Assembly: GCA_023647555.1 (NCBI GenBank)
Contig: JALRLY010000201.1
Location: 1-14,309, forward strand
DNA: 14,309 nucleotides
Direction: 5' to 3'
Origin: Pancytospora philotis
Lineage: Eukaryota > Microsporidia
Each line of letters starts with the position of its first letter. Positions within the stretch are counted from its first letter, which is position 1. The notes under the pieces are model-generated. The model made no database searches. It saw only the letters and a list, made by a program, of their open reading frames with translations, and was not told where the DNA came from. Positions 1 to 6,739 of the stretch are shown here, one piece after another. The position numbers were made by a program, and so were the translations under genes.

Positions 1-263
1 AGCGCGCCGTCGTCGACCTGCACGGTCTTGTGCACGGCCCTGTCGAAGTTCTGGATGGTGGGCAGCGTCTTGTCGCGGAACACGAAGTAGAGCGCCTTGC
101 CCTCCGCCTTGATCAGCTTGGCCTTGTTGCTCAGCATGTAGATGCGGTACTCCTTCTTGGCGTCCAGGCAGACGCCGCTGCCCGCGCTGAGCTTCTTCTT
201 GTCGGCCTTGCCGATGATGTGGCTCGTCGTCTGCGTCACCTTGTTGCTGAAAAATCCGCGCAT
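1..263 (-). CDS. TMA20: MCT-1/Tma20-like PUA-domain protein, N-terminal part (cut by window edge)
   Basis: The frame read leftward from the ATG at 263 is open for 87 codons to the window edge. The product starts MRGFFSNKV and contains KKKL, then a beta-rich stretch (YRIYMLSNKAKLIKAEG, ALYFVFRD), then LPTIQNFDR and TVQVDDGA. The order and the TVQVD-x-GA element match the pre-PUA region of MCT-1 (yeast Tma20), which ends in VQVD-(R/K)-GA before the PUA domain. MCT-1 binds the 40S ribosome with DENR/Tma22 and acts in tRNA/40S recycling and re-initiation. The PUA domain itself lies outside the window. The segment between KKKL and the beta-rich part is shorter than in yeast, as expected in a reduced genome. 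The ATG was chosen because CCC directly precedes it; the upstream ATG at 274 is in another frame. The N-terminus of eIF2D/Tma64 is a less likely alternative because the VQVDDGA motif fits MCT-1 better. Confidence 0.7.
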   Translation of the reverse strand, partial: MRGFFSNKVTQTTSHIIGKADKKKLSAGSGVCLDAKKEYRIYMLSNKAKLIKAEGKALYFVFRDKTLPTIQNFDRAVHKTVQVDDGA

Positions 264-280
264 GGGCGCCGCATTTTTGC
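264..280 (-). promoter_or_regulatory. CCC signal and A/T box upstream of the MCT-1-like gene
   Basis: On the minus strand CCC (264-266) abuts the ATG, and a GC-flanked A/T box, GCAAAAATGC (271-280), lies five bases further upstream. This is the CCC plus AAATTT-like layout reported near microsporidian start codons and seen at most genes here. Confidence 0.5.
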
Positions 281-435
281 TGTATTTCGCAGCCCAACCG
301 TCTGGAGCACACTGCACAGATATTCGAGCGGTGCGCCGCCGCGTGTGTTAGTTGCGTGCTCGCCCAGCGCCTGCGCGGAGACCGCTCCGCGGGCCCAGAC
401 GGCCGAGCAGCCGCTGGTACCGCAGCGGCCAATTT

Positions 436-454
436 GCAAAATTTTGCCGGTCCC
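436..454 (+). promoter_or_regulatory. GCAAAATTTTGC palindrome and CCC signal before the glutaredoxin gene
   Basis: A perfect 12 bp palindrome, GCAAAATTTTGC (436-447), is followed by CGGT and CCC (452-454) directly against the ATG at 455. It is the clearest copy in the window of the A/T box plus CCC arrangement. The 191 bp spacer is shared with the divergent MCT-1-like gene, so the palindrome could serve both directions, although that gene has its own box. Confidence 0.55.
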
Positions 455-1039
455 ATGAACGGGAACGCGCACGGGAATGCACACGAGAGCGACGACGCGC
501 TGGCCGCCGAGCTCAAAAAATTTACGTACGTCGTGCTGTACGAGGAGGTCGATGCGGACTACGAGCGGCTCCTCATGTTCACCGACGACAACAGCATCTG
601 CATAGACATGAACGAGAGCGAGGACGTGCGGCGCCTGTGCTGCCAGCGGTACGGCGTGGCGGCCCTCCCCGCGCTGGTCTACCGGGGCGTGCTCGTGAAG
701 GACAACGCGGAGGTGGCCGCCTGCCTCGATGCCATCGACGCCGACTACATGGAGAAGACCGCCAGGTTCATCGACGGCTTCGTGCAGAAGCGCGGCCTGA
801 GCATCATCATCAAGGGGAGCGTCGCGCAGCCGCGCTGCAAGTTCACGAGGCAGCTCATCGCGGCGCTCAGCCCCGCGGAGCTCGAGGGGATCCGGGAGTT
901 CAACATCCTCGAGGACCAGGACCTGCGCTACTACCTCAAGCGACTGAACGGGCAGGGCACCTTTCCGATGGTGTACACCGACGGTGTGTTCACCGGCGGC
1001 CTCGACGACTGTCTGCGCTCCAGAGGCCTGCTGGAGTGA
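455..1039 (+). CDS. Grx3/Grx4-type thioredoxin-glutaredoxin protein with CKFT active site
   Basis: A 194-residue protein made of a thioredoxin-like half (about residues 20-100) and a monothiol-glutaredoxin half (about 105-190). The first half has the beta strand TYVVLYEEVDADY and the cis-proline element VAALPALVYRG (68-78), but no CxxC. The second half has IIIKGSVAQPRCKFTRQLI (117-135), then TFPMVY (169-174) and GGLDDC (181-186), which are the active-site, TxP and GG-D elements of the family. The usual CGFS is CKFT: the cysteine that binds glutathione and the 2Fe-2S cluster is kept, while Gly and Ser are changed. Grx3/4 proteins carry Fe-S clusters for cytosolic and nuclear iron handling. The frame is open 33 codons further upstream, but ATG 455 is preferred: CCC abuts it, the A/T palindrome lies just upstream, and the extension is low-complexity Ala/Gly/Arg. 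Yeast Grx3/4 are about 250 residues, so this is a compact version. Confidence 0.82.
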   Translation: MNGNAHGNAHESDDALAAELKKFTYVVLYEEVDADYERLLMFTDDNSICIDMNESEDVRRLCCQRYGVAALPALVYRGVLVKDNAEVAACLDAIDADYMEKTARFIDGFVQKRGLSIIIKGSVAQPRCKFTRQLIAALSPAELEGIREFNILEDQDLRYYLKRLNGQGTFPMVYTDGVFTGGLDDCLRSRGLLE

Positions 1040-1161
1040 TGTAGATGCTGTCTAGTAAATTCATTTGCAACGGCCCATTCTCCGTGTTTTGCCTGTGTTT
1101 CATCGCGCTTGTCTGTGAACCGGGTGCCTGTCGAGGAACAACAGCTTTATTGCTATGGCGC

Positions 1162-1198
1162 AGCGCTGATGAGCATCTGCAGCACCTTGCTCAGCGCT
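1162..1198. other. Bulged hairpin in the spacer upstream of STE24
   Basis: AGCGCTGATGAGCA (1162-1175) pairs with TGCTCAGCGCT (1188-1198): eight base pairs, a three-base bulge, three more pairs and a 12-base loop. It lies 123 bp after the glutaredoxin stop and 111 bp before the STE24 start. Whether it is transcribed is unknown; no T-run follows it. Confidence 0.3.
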
Positions 1199-1226
1199 AA
1201 ACGTCTGATAGGTTTTAAAATCGCTG

Positions 1227-1248
1227 ATCGGCGACGGCATGCGCCGAT
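1227..1248. other. Second short hairpin upstream of STE24
   Basis: ATCGGCG (1227-1233) and CGCCGAT (1242-1248) form a perfect 7 bp stem with an 8-base loop, 28 bases after the first hairpin. A chance occurrence is possible in GC-rich DNA. Confidence 0.25.
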
Positions 1249-1282
1249 TGGTCTGCGGTGCCCTGTGAAACCACGCGGACGC

Positions 1283-1309
1283 GATAAAAAGAGCGGCAGC
1301 AGCTGGGCT
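1283..1309 (+). promoter_or_regulatory. A-rich stretch and GGG signal before STE24
   Basis: GATAAAAAG (1283-1291) is followed by GGG (1305-1307) two bases before the ATG at 1310. GGG is the described alternative to CCC in this position in microsporidia. This supports the 1310 start over the open frame reaching back to 1109. Confidence 0.4.
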
Positions 1310-2563
1310 ATGAAAAGGGTCTACACGGCCTCGGTCGTGGGGGCGCTGCTGCTCTACCTGTGCATCCTGCTTGCCGAGCTGCACTCGGAGGCGCGCTTTG
1401 CGGGCGAGCTGGACAGCGGCGCGCTCGGCGTGCCGCCGGACTCGTACTCATACAAGCTCGCGCAGGAGACGCCGAAGTGGACCGAGAACTCGCGCAAGGC
1501 GTCGGCCACCAGGATGGCGGCCATGCGCACCGAGATCCTCGCGAACGCAGCCGTGTGCCTTGTCATATCCCTCGCGCTGTTCAAGAAGGTGCGGACCACA
1601 GTCTACGGCTGGACTGCGTCGATGTACACGGTCGCGGTGCACATCTGCCCGCGCGCCGGGCTCGACACCGCCGAGGTGCATTTCGTAACGGTCGTGCTTG
1701 CCTTCGCGCTGTGCATGGGCGTCGGCGGGTTCCTGCGCTCGGCGGCATGGGTGTGGGCGAAGAGCAGCCCGATCAGGGTCGCCCTGCTCTTCGCGTGCCT
1801 GCTCGTGCTGGTGCTGCCGCTGGCCACGGTGGCGATCCTCAAGCTCTTTGAGGTCTTCGGTGCGAAGCTCATCGCGGCGTGCTACGTCGCGCTGCTGCTC
1901 AACTTCGCGTTCAGCGTGCTTGCGCTCGAGAACGTCAACCGCGCCAAGATGCAGCGCATTTCGAGCGCGAGCTTCTCGCCCGCGGTGCAGCGCGCGCTCC
2001 AAGCCAACGGCCTGGCCCAGCGCGTGTACCACGAGAAGAACCCGGCGCCGAACCCGAATGCCGCGCTCGTGGGCTGGGGCGCGCGGGAGCGCATCGAGAT
2101 CTACGGCAAGTTCGGCAGCATGGACCGGCAGGAGTTCGAGTCCGTGCTCCTCCACGAAATCGCGCACTCGGCGAACAGGTCGCTGCTCTTCAAGGACCTG
2201 GTGCTGTGCACCACGCTGCTCCTGGAAGCTGCGCTGCTCGCCATGCTGTACAGCGCGCTCGTAAGGAGCAGGAAGGAGGGCGACATGTCGCCGGCGGCGT
2301 CCTTTCTTGTGCTGTACGTGCTCTACCTGCTGGCGCTGCAGCGCTGGCTCAGCGCCGTCAACCGGATAGCGAGCCAGGTGGCCGAGCTCGACGCCGATCT
2401 CAGCGCGCGCGCCCAGGGATACGGCCGGCCGCTTGCGGCTGTGCTCTTCAAGATCTCGGTGAAGTCCGCGGAGTACATCAGCCCGACGCTGCTGTACAAC
2501 GTATTCAGGAGCGACCACCCCGCTGTGTACCGGCGCGTAGAGTATCTGTCCGCAGACAAGTAG
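1310..2563 (+). CDS. STE24: Ste24-type CAAX prenyl protease (M48 zinc metalloprotease)
   Basis: A 417-residue, seven-span membrane protease. Hydrophobic helices lie near residues 4-24, 77-91, 123-142, 157-177, 187-206, 296-317 and 329-347, matching the seven membrane helices of Ste24/ZMPSTE24. The zinc motif HEIAH is at 282-286 between helices 5 and 6, and the third ligand is probably Glu359 in AELDAD (358-363), the counterpart of the family EYQAD element. PNAALVGWG (249-257) matches the family's NA-x-x-x-G strand, and SDHP (401-404) matches the conserved S-(N/D)-HP near the C-terminus. The enzyme sits in the ER/nuclear membrane and removes the last three residues of farnesylated CAAX proteins; it can also clear clogged translocons. 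Yeast and human forms are about 450-475 residues, so this one is slightly short. The frame continues 67 codons upstream, but that stretch is soluble and Arg-rich and lacks the GGG signal. Confidence 0.9.
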   Translation: MKRVYTASVVGALLLYLCILLAELHSEARFAGELDSGALGVPPDSYSYKLAQETPKWTENSRKASATRMAAMRTEILANAAVCLVISLALFKKVRTTVYGWTASMYTVAVHICPRAGLDTAEVHFVTVVLAFALCMGVGGFLRSAAWVWAKSSPIRVALLFACLLVLVLPLATVAILKLFEVFGAKLIAACYVALLLNFAFSVLALENVNRAKMQRISSASFSPAVQRALQANGLAQRVYHEKNPAPNPNAALVGWGARERIEIYGKFGSMDRQEFESVLLHEIAHSANRSLLFKDLVLCTTLLLEAALLAMLYSALVRSRKEGDMSPAASFLVLYVLYLLALQRWLSAVNRIASQVAELDADLSARAQGYGRPLAAVLFKISVKSAEYISPTLLYNVFRSDHPAVYRRVEYLSADK

Positions 2564-2805
2564 TGGCTAGGATTTAGGAGCCATGGAGTTCTTTTACACC
2601 ACTTATGTAAGCATAGCATGTAAATAGAGGCATCATTGCAGGCACAAATTGGAAATTGTATTCCCGTTGTGCGCTGCTCTTTAGTTAAATAGATTACAAT
2701 ACAGGGTCATATTCTTTAATTTAAATGCTGGCCGCACTTGCTAGTCGTGCCTGGGCATCCCTTTGCGCCGGCTGCTGCCAAAACTGCCCGTTTGGAGGCC
2801 TTTGA

Positions 2806-3675
2806 ATGGCCGACGGAGAGGCGATCACGAGTCTGCAGCGGCTGGAGTGCATATTCGCGTCGGCGGAAACGCCCGTGGACTACAGAAGCCCGGAGGTTGT
2901 AGCAGCGCTGAAGGCGCACAACCCCTCGCTCCTCCTTGAGCACTACCGCAGGACGCAGCAGAAGGACCGCGCCATCCAGCTGCTGCTGTCGATGCGCAGG
3001 GCGGGCAGGACCGTGCGGATCGCGCAGGAGATCATCTACACCTACGTCTTCTTCAACGACCCGGAGGGCGCGCTGAACTACATCAAGCACTACGAGCTCA
3101 CGAACACGGGGCTCGGGCCGGCCGAGTCGCTGATACGCCTCAGCACCGCGCGGCTCGCGCCGACAGACGATGGCCAGTTCGCGCTGCTGGTGACGAGCGG
3201 CCTCGAGGCCGGGTACGCCGAGAGCCTCGTGCGCATGCTGGTGGAGCGCTTCGCGGGCAGCCGCTGCGCTCTCAGGGCGCGCCTGCTGCAGATCGGCCGC
3301 GTCTTCACCGAGGCCTACGTGGGCCGGCTCAGCTACGGCGAGGCGCTGTACCTCTACAGGCTCATGCCGCACAAGGCCCGGTTCCTGCGCCGGATGGTCA
3401 AGACGAATCCGCAGATACCCAGGAAGTACTACTTCGCGTATGCGAGGCGCTTCGGCATCGACCGCAGCGACATTCTGCGGATCGTCTCGGTGCGCCCCAG
3501 GCGCTGGGCCCTGCGCATCGCCTACGCCAAGGGCTGGATCGAGCCCGCCATGCGCGCCGCGGTCGAAAGCCTCGCCGGGCCGACGGCGGTCTGCATAAAC
3601 CAGCAGGCCGAGTGGTCGCACCGCGGGGACCGCGAGGGCATTCTGTTCATGCGAATGGACCCCGCGAAGGAGTAG
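2806..3675 (+). CDS. Uncharacterised, probably all-helical protein
   Basis: A 289-residue protein that I do not recognise. It is predicted to be a series of amphipathic helices (for example LLLEHYRRTQQKDRAIQLLL, near residue 42, and SYGEALYLYRLM, near 177). There is no signal peptide or membrane segment, and the second half is rich in Arg and aromatics (RRMVKTNPQIPRKYYFAYAR, near 195). Spaced A-Y/L-W patterns hint at an alpha-solenoid of TPR, PPR or clathrin-repeat type, but no consensus repeat can be read with confidence. The start is fixed by an in-frame TGA immediately upstream of the ATG. CCC lies at 2787-2789, farther from the ATG (16 bases) than in the other genes. Strong G/C-ending codon use like its neighbours indicates a core gene. 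It converges on the proteasome gene with 132 bp between the two stop codons. Confidence 0.75.
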   Translation: MADGEAITSLQRLECIFASAETPVDYRSPEVVAALKAHNPSLLLEHYRRTQQKDRAIQLLLSMRRAGRTVRIAQEIIYTYVFFNDPEGALNYIKHYELTNTGLGPAESLIRLSTARLAPTDDGQFALLVTSGLEAGYAESLVRMLVERFAGSRCALRARLLQIGRVFTEAYVGRLSYGEALYLYRLMPHKARFLRRMVKTNPQIPRKYYFAYARRFGIDRSDILRIVSVRPRRWALRIAYAKGWIEPAMRAAVESLAGPTAVCINQQAEWSHRGDREGILFMRMDPAKE

Positions 3676-3706
3676 CTGGAACGCGCCAAGCTTGGCTGCG
3701 GTATCA

Positions 3707-3712
3707 ATTAAA
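3707..3712 (+). terminator. ATTAAA poly(A) signal variant
   Basis: ATTAAA occurs 31 bases after the stop codon of the 2806-3675 gene in an A/T-rich stretch, consistent with a short 3' UTR. It is assigned from position and motif only. Confidence 0.35.
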
Positions 3713-3743
3713 TGTGAAGAACTAATGAACTTTTAGCGTAGGC

Positions 3744-3749
3744 TTTATT
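3744..3749 (-). terminator. AATAAA poly(A) signal of the proteasome gene
   Basis: On the minus strand AATAAA occurs 58 bases after the PUP2 stop, before the 3' end of the convergent gene is reached. It is the best poly(A) candidate for PUP2. Confidence 0.4.
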
Positions 3750-3807
3750 TGTACCAGACATTTACTGCCACTGGCTCGTGCAGAACAGCGAACAACGCTC
3801 AATAAAT

Positions 3808-4521
3808 TTACTGGGAAGGGGCGGCGAGATACTGCCGGATGGCCTCCGGGGCGATCATCGTGACGCCGCTGGCGTCCACGCAGGAGACCTCGACGTTGCT
3901 CTCGCTGATCGGGTCCTTCATCACGTTCTTGAGCGTCATCAGCGTCTGCCTGATGCACTCGTCGCGCGGCGTGTCCGGGCTGTAGCTCGACTCGAGCTCC
4001 GCCTCGACGACCTCCTGCGAGGAGCCGATCGAGCGCGCCTTGTACTCCAGGTACGAACCGCTCGGGTCGATGCTGTAGAGCCTGGGCTCCTTCTCGTAGG
4101 CCGCGACCAGGATGGACACGCCGAAGGGCCTGCTGAATATGCGCTTGCTCGGCTCCTCCTCGCCGAACTTGAGCGCCAGCGCGCAGATCTGCTCCATGAG
4201 CTCCTCCGCGCAGATCTGCTCGTTGTAGATGCGCTCGTGCGCGATGCAGAGCTCGCGGCAGCGGTCCACGATCTCCGGTGCATCGCCGCTGATGCCCGAG
4301 ATGCCGCAGAGCAGCGTGTCGTAGATCTTGAAGTGCTTCTTGACCGTGTTGGTGAGCTGCAGCTTGGTGCTCAGCTTCTTCTCGGAGACGAGCACGACGC
4401 AGTCCCGCAGCTTCACGCCGATCGTGGTCGTGCCGAGGTTTATCGCCTTCATCGCGTACTCGACCTGGATGATGCGCCCGTCGGCGTTGTAAGTATTTAC
4501 ATTGCTCGAGACCCTGCCCAT
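3808..4521 (-). CDS. PUP2: 20S proteasome subunit alpha5
   Basis: A 237-residue alpha-type subunit. The alpha signature VNTYNADGRIIQVEYAMKAI covers residues 8-27 (family form: TFSPEGRLFQVEYA). It continues LGTTTIGVK, then CGISGISGDA, LKFGEEE and RPFGVSIL, and the diagnostic IDPSGSYLEYKARSIGS. Among alpha subunits the FGEE, SRPFGV and DPSG plus A-R-(A/S)-IGS combination points to alpha5 (yeast Pup2, human PSMA5). It is a structural, non-catalytic subunit of the outer ring that helps gate the core particle. The N-terminal tail before the signature is a few residues shorter than in human alpha5. The frame is open for 33 more codons upstream with several ATGs, but the 4521 start is chosen because CCCCC abuts it, a GCAAATTTGC box lies just behind, and alpha subunits have almost nothing before this signature. 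It is divergent from ARP5 with a 190 bp spacer. Confidence 0.92.
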   Translation of the reverse strand: MGRVSSNVNTYNADGRIIQVEYAMKAINLGTTTIGVKLRDCVVLVSEKKLSTKLQLTNTVKKHFKIYDTLLCGISGISGDAPEIVDRCRELCIAHERIYNEQICAEELMEQICALALKFGEEEPSKRIFSRPFGVSILVAAYEKEPRLYSIDPSGSYLEYKARSIGSSQEVVEAELESSYSPDTPRDECIRQTLMTLKNVMKDPISESNVEVSCVDASGVTMIAPEAIRQYLAAPSQ

Positions 4522-4537
4522 GGGGGTGCAAATTTGC
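4522..4537 (-). promoter_or_regulatory. CCCCC signal and GCAAATTTGC palindrome of PUP2
   Basis: On the minus strand the palindrome GCAAATTTGC (4528-4537) is followed by A and CCCCC (4522-4526), directly against the ATG. It has the same architecture as the glutaredoxin promoter and identifies the true start inside a longer open frame. Confidence 0.55.
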
Positions 4538-4687
4538 GTCCAAACTAACGACGCGCGGTGCCGGGTGGGTGCGGCCATAATATTTTTGTTGTTGTTAGTA
4601 TCCATTGCATACACTGCCATTTTGCACTTATTGTCTCCTACAGCCCGTGCGCAGCCTCACTGATCCATCGGCCGGCGCCGCGGTGAA

Positions 4688-4709
4688 ATAATATTTTTCG
4701 TGCGCGCCC
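4688..4709 (+). promoter_or_regulatory. A/T box and CCC signal of ARP5
   Basis: ATAATATTTTT (4688-4698) is followed by a GC spacer and CCC (4707-4709), two bases before the ATG at 4712. The same 11-mer also occurs at 4577-4587 in this divergent spacer. Confidence 0.45.
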
Positions 4710-4711
4710 AG

Positions 4712-6379
4712 ATGATCGACCTTGCTGAGAGGCAGCATGTGAACAGCATGAGGGCGCCCACGAGCAGAGGAGACACGCTTGTGATCGACAACGGCGTGTA
4801 CGAGCTCCGCGCGGGCGCGCTGGGCGACATGTGCATCGCCGTCAGGAACCGCGTGTACCGGAACAGGGAGCGCGTGTCGTTCGACCCGTTCCCGCTCGCC
4901 ACGATGAAGAGCATGTTCGACGGGGACGTGGTCATGGGCATGGACACGCTCGAGAGCACGCTGGACCTCGTCCTGGGGCACGTGCAGCCCGAGCGCCTCG
5001 ACACGCTCATCATCACGGACACGCCGTGCAGCCCCACCGCGCCCGAGCTGCTCGACACGCTCTTCTCGGTGTACCGCTTCAACACCGTGCAGATCGGCTT
5101 CGACTTCGGCTACGCGTACCACCGCTACTTCGACGGCGCGGACTGCCTCGTCGTGGCGATGAAGTACTCGTCGCTGGTCGTGGCGTATATCTGCGGCGGG
5201 CGGATCGACTGCGTCTACAAGGTGGGCTTCGGCGGCCGCGAGCTGCTCGAGTACATCAACTACATCATGGTCGACAAGTACAAGGAGTTCCGGAAGGACT
5301 ACCGCAACCTCGTGGCGCGCGTGCGGCTCGCCGGCGACTACGACCGCGAGGCGCGCGAGATCTACGCGCAGATGTGCGCGGGCGACTACCGCAGGACGCT
5401 CTTCCTCACCGAGCCGTCCGCGCAGCAGGAGGATCGCGTGGCGAAGAAGTACAAGAAGGCGCCGAGCAGCAGCCTCGCGCTGCCGGCGATCGACTACTGG
5501 CTGCTCGACGCCGACGAGGCCGCGCTCTCGGCCGAGGACGCGAAGGAGAAGAAGCGGCAGAAGATGCTCTACTTCGGCACGCTGCACCGGCTCAAGACGC
5601 GCATGCAGAAGGCGCTTGCGGGCTTCGACGAGATGATCGACGGGCTGCGCGACGCGCTCGAGAAGCACACGAACCTAGACGCGTACCTCGCGCGGAAGAA
5701 GGCGCGCTTTGCCGCGCTCGTGCGCGAGCAGGAGCTGCGCGACAAGCTGCGGCGCGACGCGCGCGACCGCCGGACGCGCGAGTGCCAGATCAGGAACAAG
5801 GAGGGCGCGCTCGACGCGGAGGAGCAGCGGATCCGCGACAGCATAGCGGACGCGGAGGATCCCGCGCTGGAGGAGCGGCTCGCGCAGTGCCTCGACCTGC
5901 TCTCGGCCGAGATCCTCGAGCTCGACCCCGACTTCATCCCCTTCTACGCGAACACCGTGGAGATTCTGCGCGGCGACAACATCGGCCGCCAGTGCGTGAA
6001 CATCGAGCTCATCAAGTGGCCTGAGATCTTCTTCCACCCGTCGATCATCGGCTCCGACCAGATGGGCCTCGCCGAGGTGCTGGCGCACATCGGCGCGAAG
6101 CACCGCGTCGAGAACGTCCTGGTGTGCGGCGGCTTCTCGTTCATACCGAACCTCGAGGGCCGGATCAGGGACGCGCTGGCGGTCTCCGTGGCCGGCAGGG
6201 ATCTGAGGGTGGTGCTCTCGCAGGACGCGGAGGGCGATGCGTTTTACGGCGCGCAGCTCTCGCCGCTCTTTCCGGTGTTCACGCGCGAGGAGTACGCGGC
6301 TGTGGGCGCGGAGGAGCTCCTCCGGCGCAGCGGCTTCTATGGCGACTCTGCAGCGACTAGCGGTGATGCACGGTCTTAA
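4712..6379 (+). CDS. ARP5: Arp5-type actin-related protein (INO80 complex)
   Basis: A 555-residue actin-fold protein with a long charged insertion. The N-terminal lobe has VIDNGVYELRAG (24-35), SFDPFPLATMKSMFD (56-70), LIITDTPCSPT (99-109) and FGGRELLEYI (173-182). A coiled, Lys/Arg/Glu-rich insertion covers about 190-400. The C-terminal lobe resumes with PEIFFHPSIIGSDQMGLAE (437-455), VCGGFSFIPNLEGRI (471-485) and DAFYGAQL (509-516), and ends in the VFTREEY element, matching the Arp5 ending (ITRKEY/VTRAEY). These features and the insertion position fit Arp5, a subunit of the INO80 remodeller, rather than actin. The second phosphate loop reads VVAMKYSS and lacks the actin Asp, in line with altered nucleotide binding. 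Yeast and human Arp5 are about 755 and 607 residues. ATG 4712 carries the CCC signal; the ATG at 4748 is an alternative. All codons from 4901 to about 5110 end in G or C. Confidence 0.82.
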   Translation: MIDLAERQHVNSMRAPTSRGDTLVIDNGVYELRAGALGDMCIAVRNRVYRNRERVSFDPFPLATMKSMFDGDVVMGMDTLESTLDLVLGHVQPERLDTLIITDTPCSPTAPELLDTLFSVYRFNTVQIGFDFGYAYHRYFDGADCLVVAMKYSSLVVAYICGGRIDCVYKVGFGGRELLEYINYIMVDKYKEFRKDYRNLVARVRLAGDYDREAREIYAQMCAGDYRRTLFLTEPSAQQEDRVAKKYKKAPSSSLALPAIDYWLLDADEAALSAEDAKEKKRQKMLYFGTLHRLKTRMQKALAGFDEMIDGLRDALEKHTNLDAYLARKKARFAALVREQELRDKLRRDARDRRTRECQIRNKEGALDAEEQRIRDSIADAEDPALEERLAQCLDLLSAEILELDPDFIPFYANTVEILRGDNIGRQCVNIELIKWPEIFFHPSIIGSDQMGLAEVLAHIGAKHRVENVLVCGGFSFIPNLEGRIRDALAVSVAGRDLRVVLSQDAEGDAFYGAQLSPLFPVFTREEYAAVGAEELLRRSGFYGDSAATSGDARS

Positions 6380-6728
6380 GTGCATCTCGTGCCAGAATTG
6401 AATGCTCGACTGTGGCAGCGGCTTAGAGGCGTCGGATCACTCAATCTGAATAGGTAAATTATTTGAAAGTAAAATGGTCTGTTATATTGATAAGCTGCGT
6501 ATCTTTCTCAGTTTGATTGCCAGCAGTTAGCTCGAGCACCGCAGCGAATACCGGAGCCAGTGCCGTAAATACATAGCGAATTACCGCGGAGCGGCCCGGG
6601 TTGGCAGGCTGAGTTACATGAAAATAGCACAGGCGGATGCGTATAGGCATAGAAGCCACATATCTGTGCCCTTTAAAGTATACTGAGCCTTGCATGCAGA
6701 CCGCAGCCTAGAACTATTGCCATCACAG
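6380..6728. other. Intergenic spacer without a convincing gene
   Basis: 349 bp, visibly more AT-rich than the genes. It contains one 78-codon open frame on the minus strand (6459-6695) with no CCC/GGG signal at its start and no recognisable domain. I see no tRNA B box (GGTTCGA-like) on either strand and no repeat. It marks the change from tightly packed core genes to the looser right half. Confidence 0.5.
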
Positions 6729-6739
6729 AAATTGAGCCC
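6729..6739 (+). promoter_or_regulatory. AAATTGAGCCC start signal of the secreted-protein gene
   Basis: AAATT (6729-6733) followed by GAG and CCC (6737-6739) lies directly against the ATG at 6740. It is a compact form of the A/T box plus CCC signal. Confidence 0.5.

Noticed and set aside
356..454. 33-codon N-terminal extension of the glutaredoxin gene
   Set aside because: It contains the promoter palindrome and encodes low-complexity Ala/Gly/Arg; the CCC signal marks ATG 455.
1448..2518. Long antisense open frame (356 codons) across STE24
   Set aside because: It lies opposite a clear protease gene, and its product is Arg/His/Glu/Gln-rich with no domain. Such frames are expected opposite strongly GC3-biased genes.
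4480..4500. GTAAGT on the + strand near the PUP2 start, considered as an intron donor
   Set aside because: It is on the wrong strand for PUP2, and the PUP2 reading frame is continuous and matches the family through this point.
4522..4620. 33-codon N-terminal extension of the alpha5 proteasome gene
   Set aside because: The CCCCC signal and A/T palindrome fall inside it, and alpha subunits begin just before the conserved signature.
4628..5668. Long antisense open frame (346 codons) across ARP5
   Set aside because: It is low-complexity Arg/Val/Leu/His sequence opposite a recognisable Arp5 lobe, with no start signal: a shadow of codon bias.
4831..6024. 397-codon + strand frame overlapping ARP5
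   Set aside because: It is out of frame with the conserved Arp5 motifs, and its product is almost all Arg, Ala and Gly.
6400..6450. Possible tRNA-like sequence (GGCTTAGAGGCG)
   Set aside because: No B box (GGTTCGA-like) or acceptor stem can be found at the right distance.
6459..6695. 78-codon minus-strand frame in the ARP5/secreted-protein spacer
   Set aside because: There is one possible hydrophobic stretch but no start signal, no family resemblance, and non-coding-like AT-richer composition.
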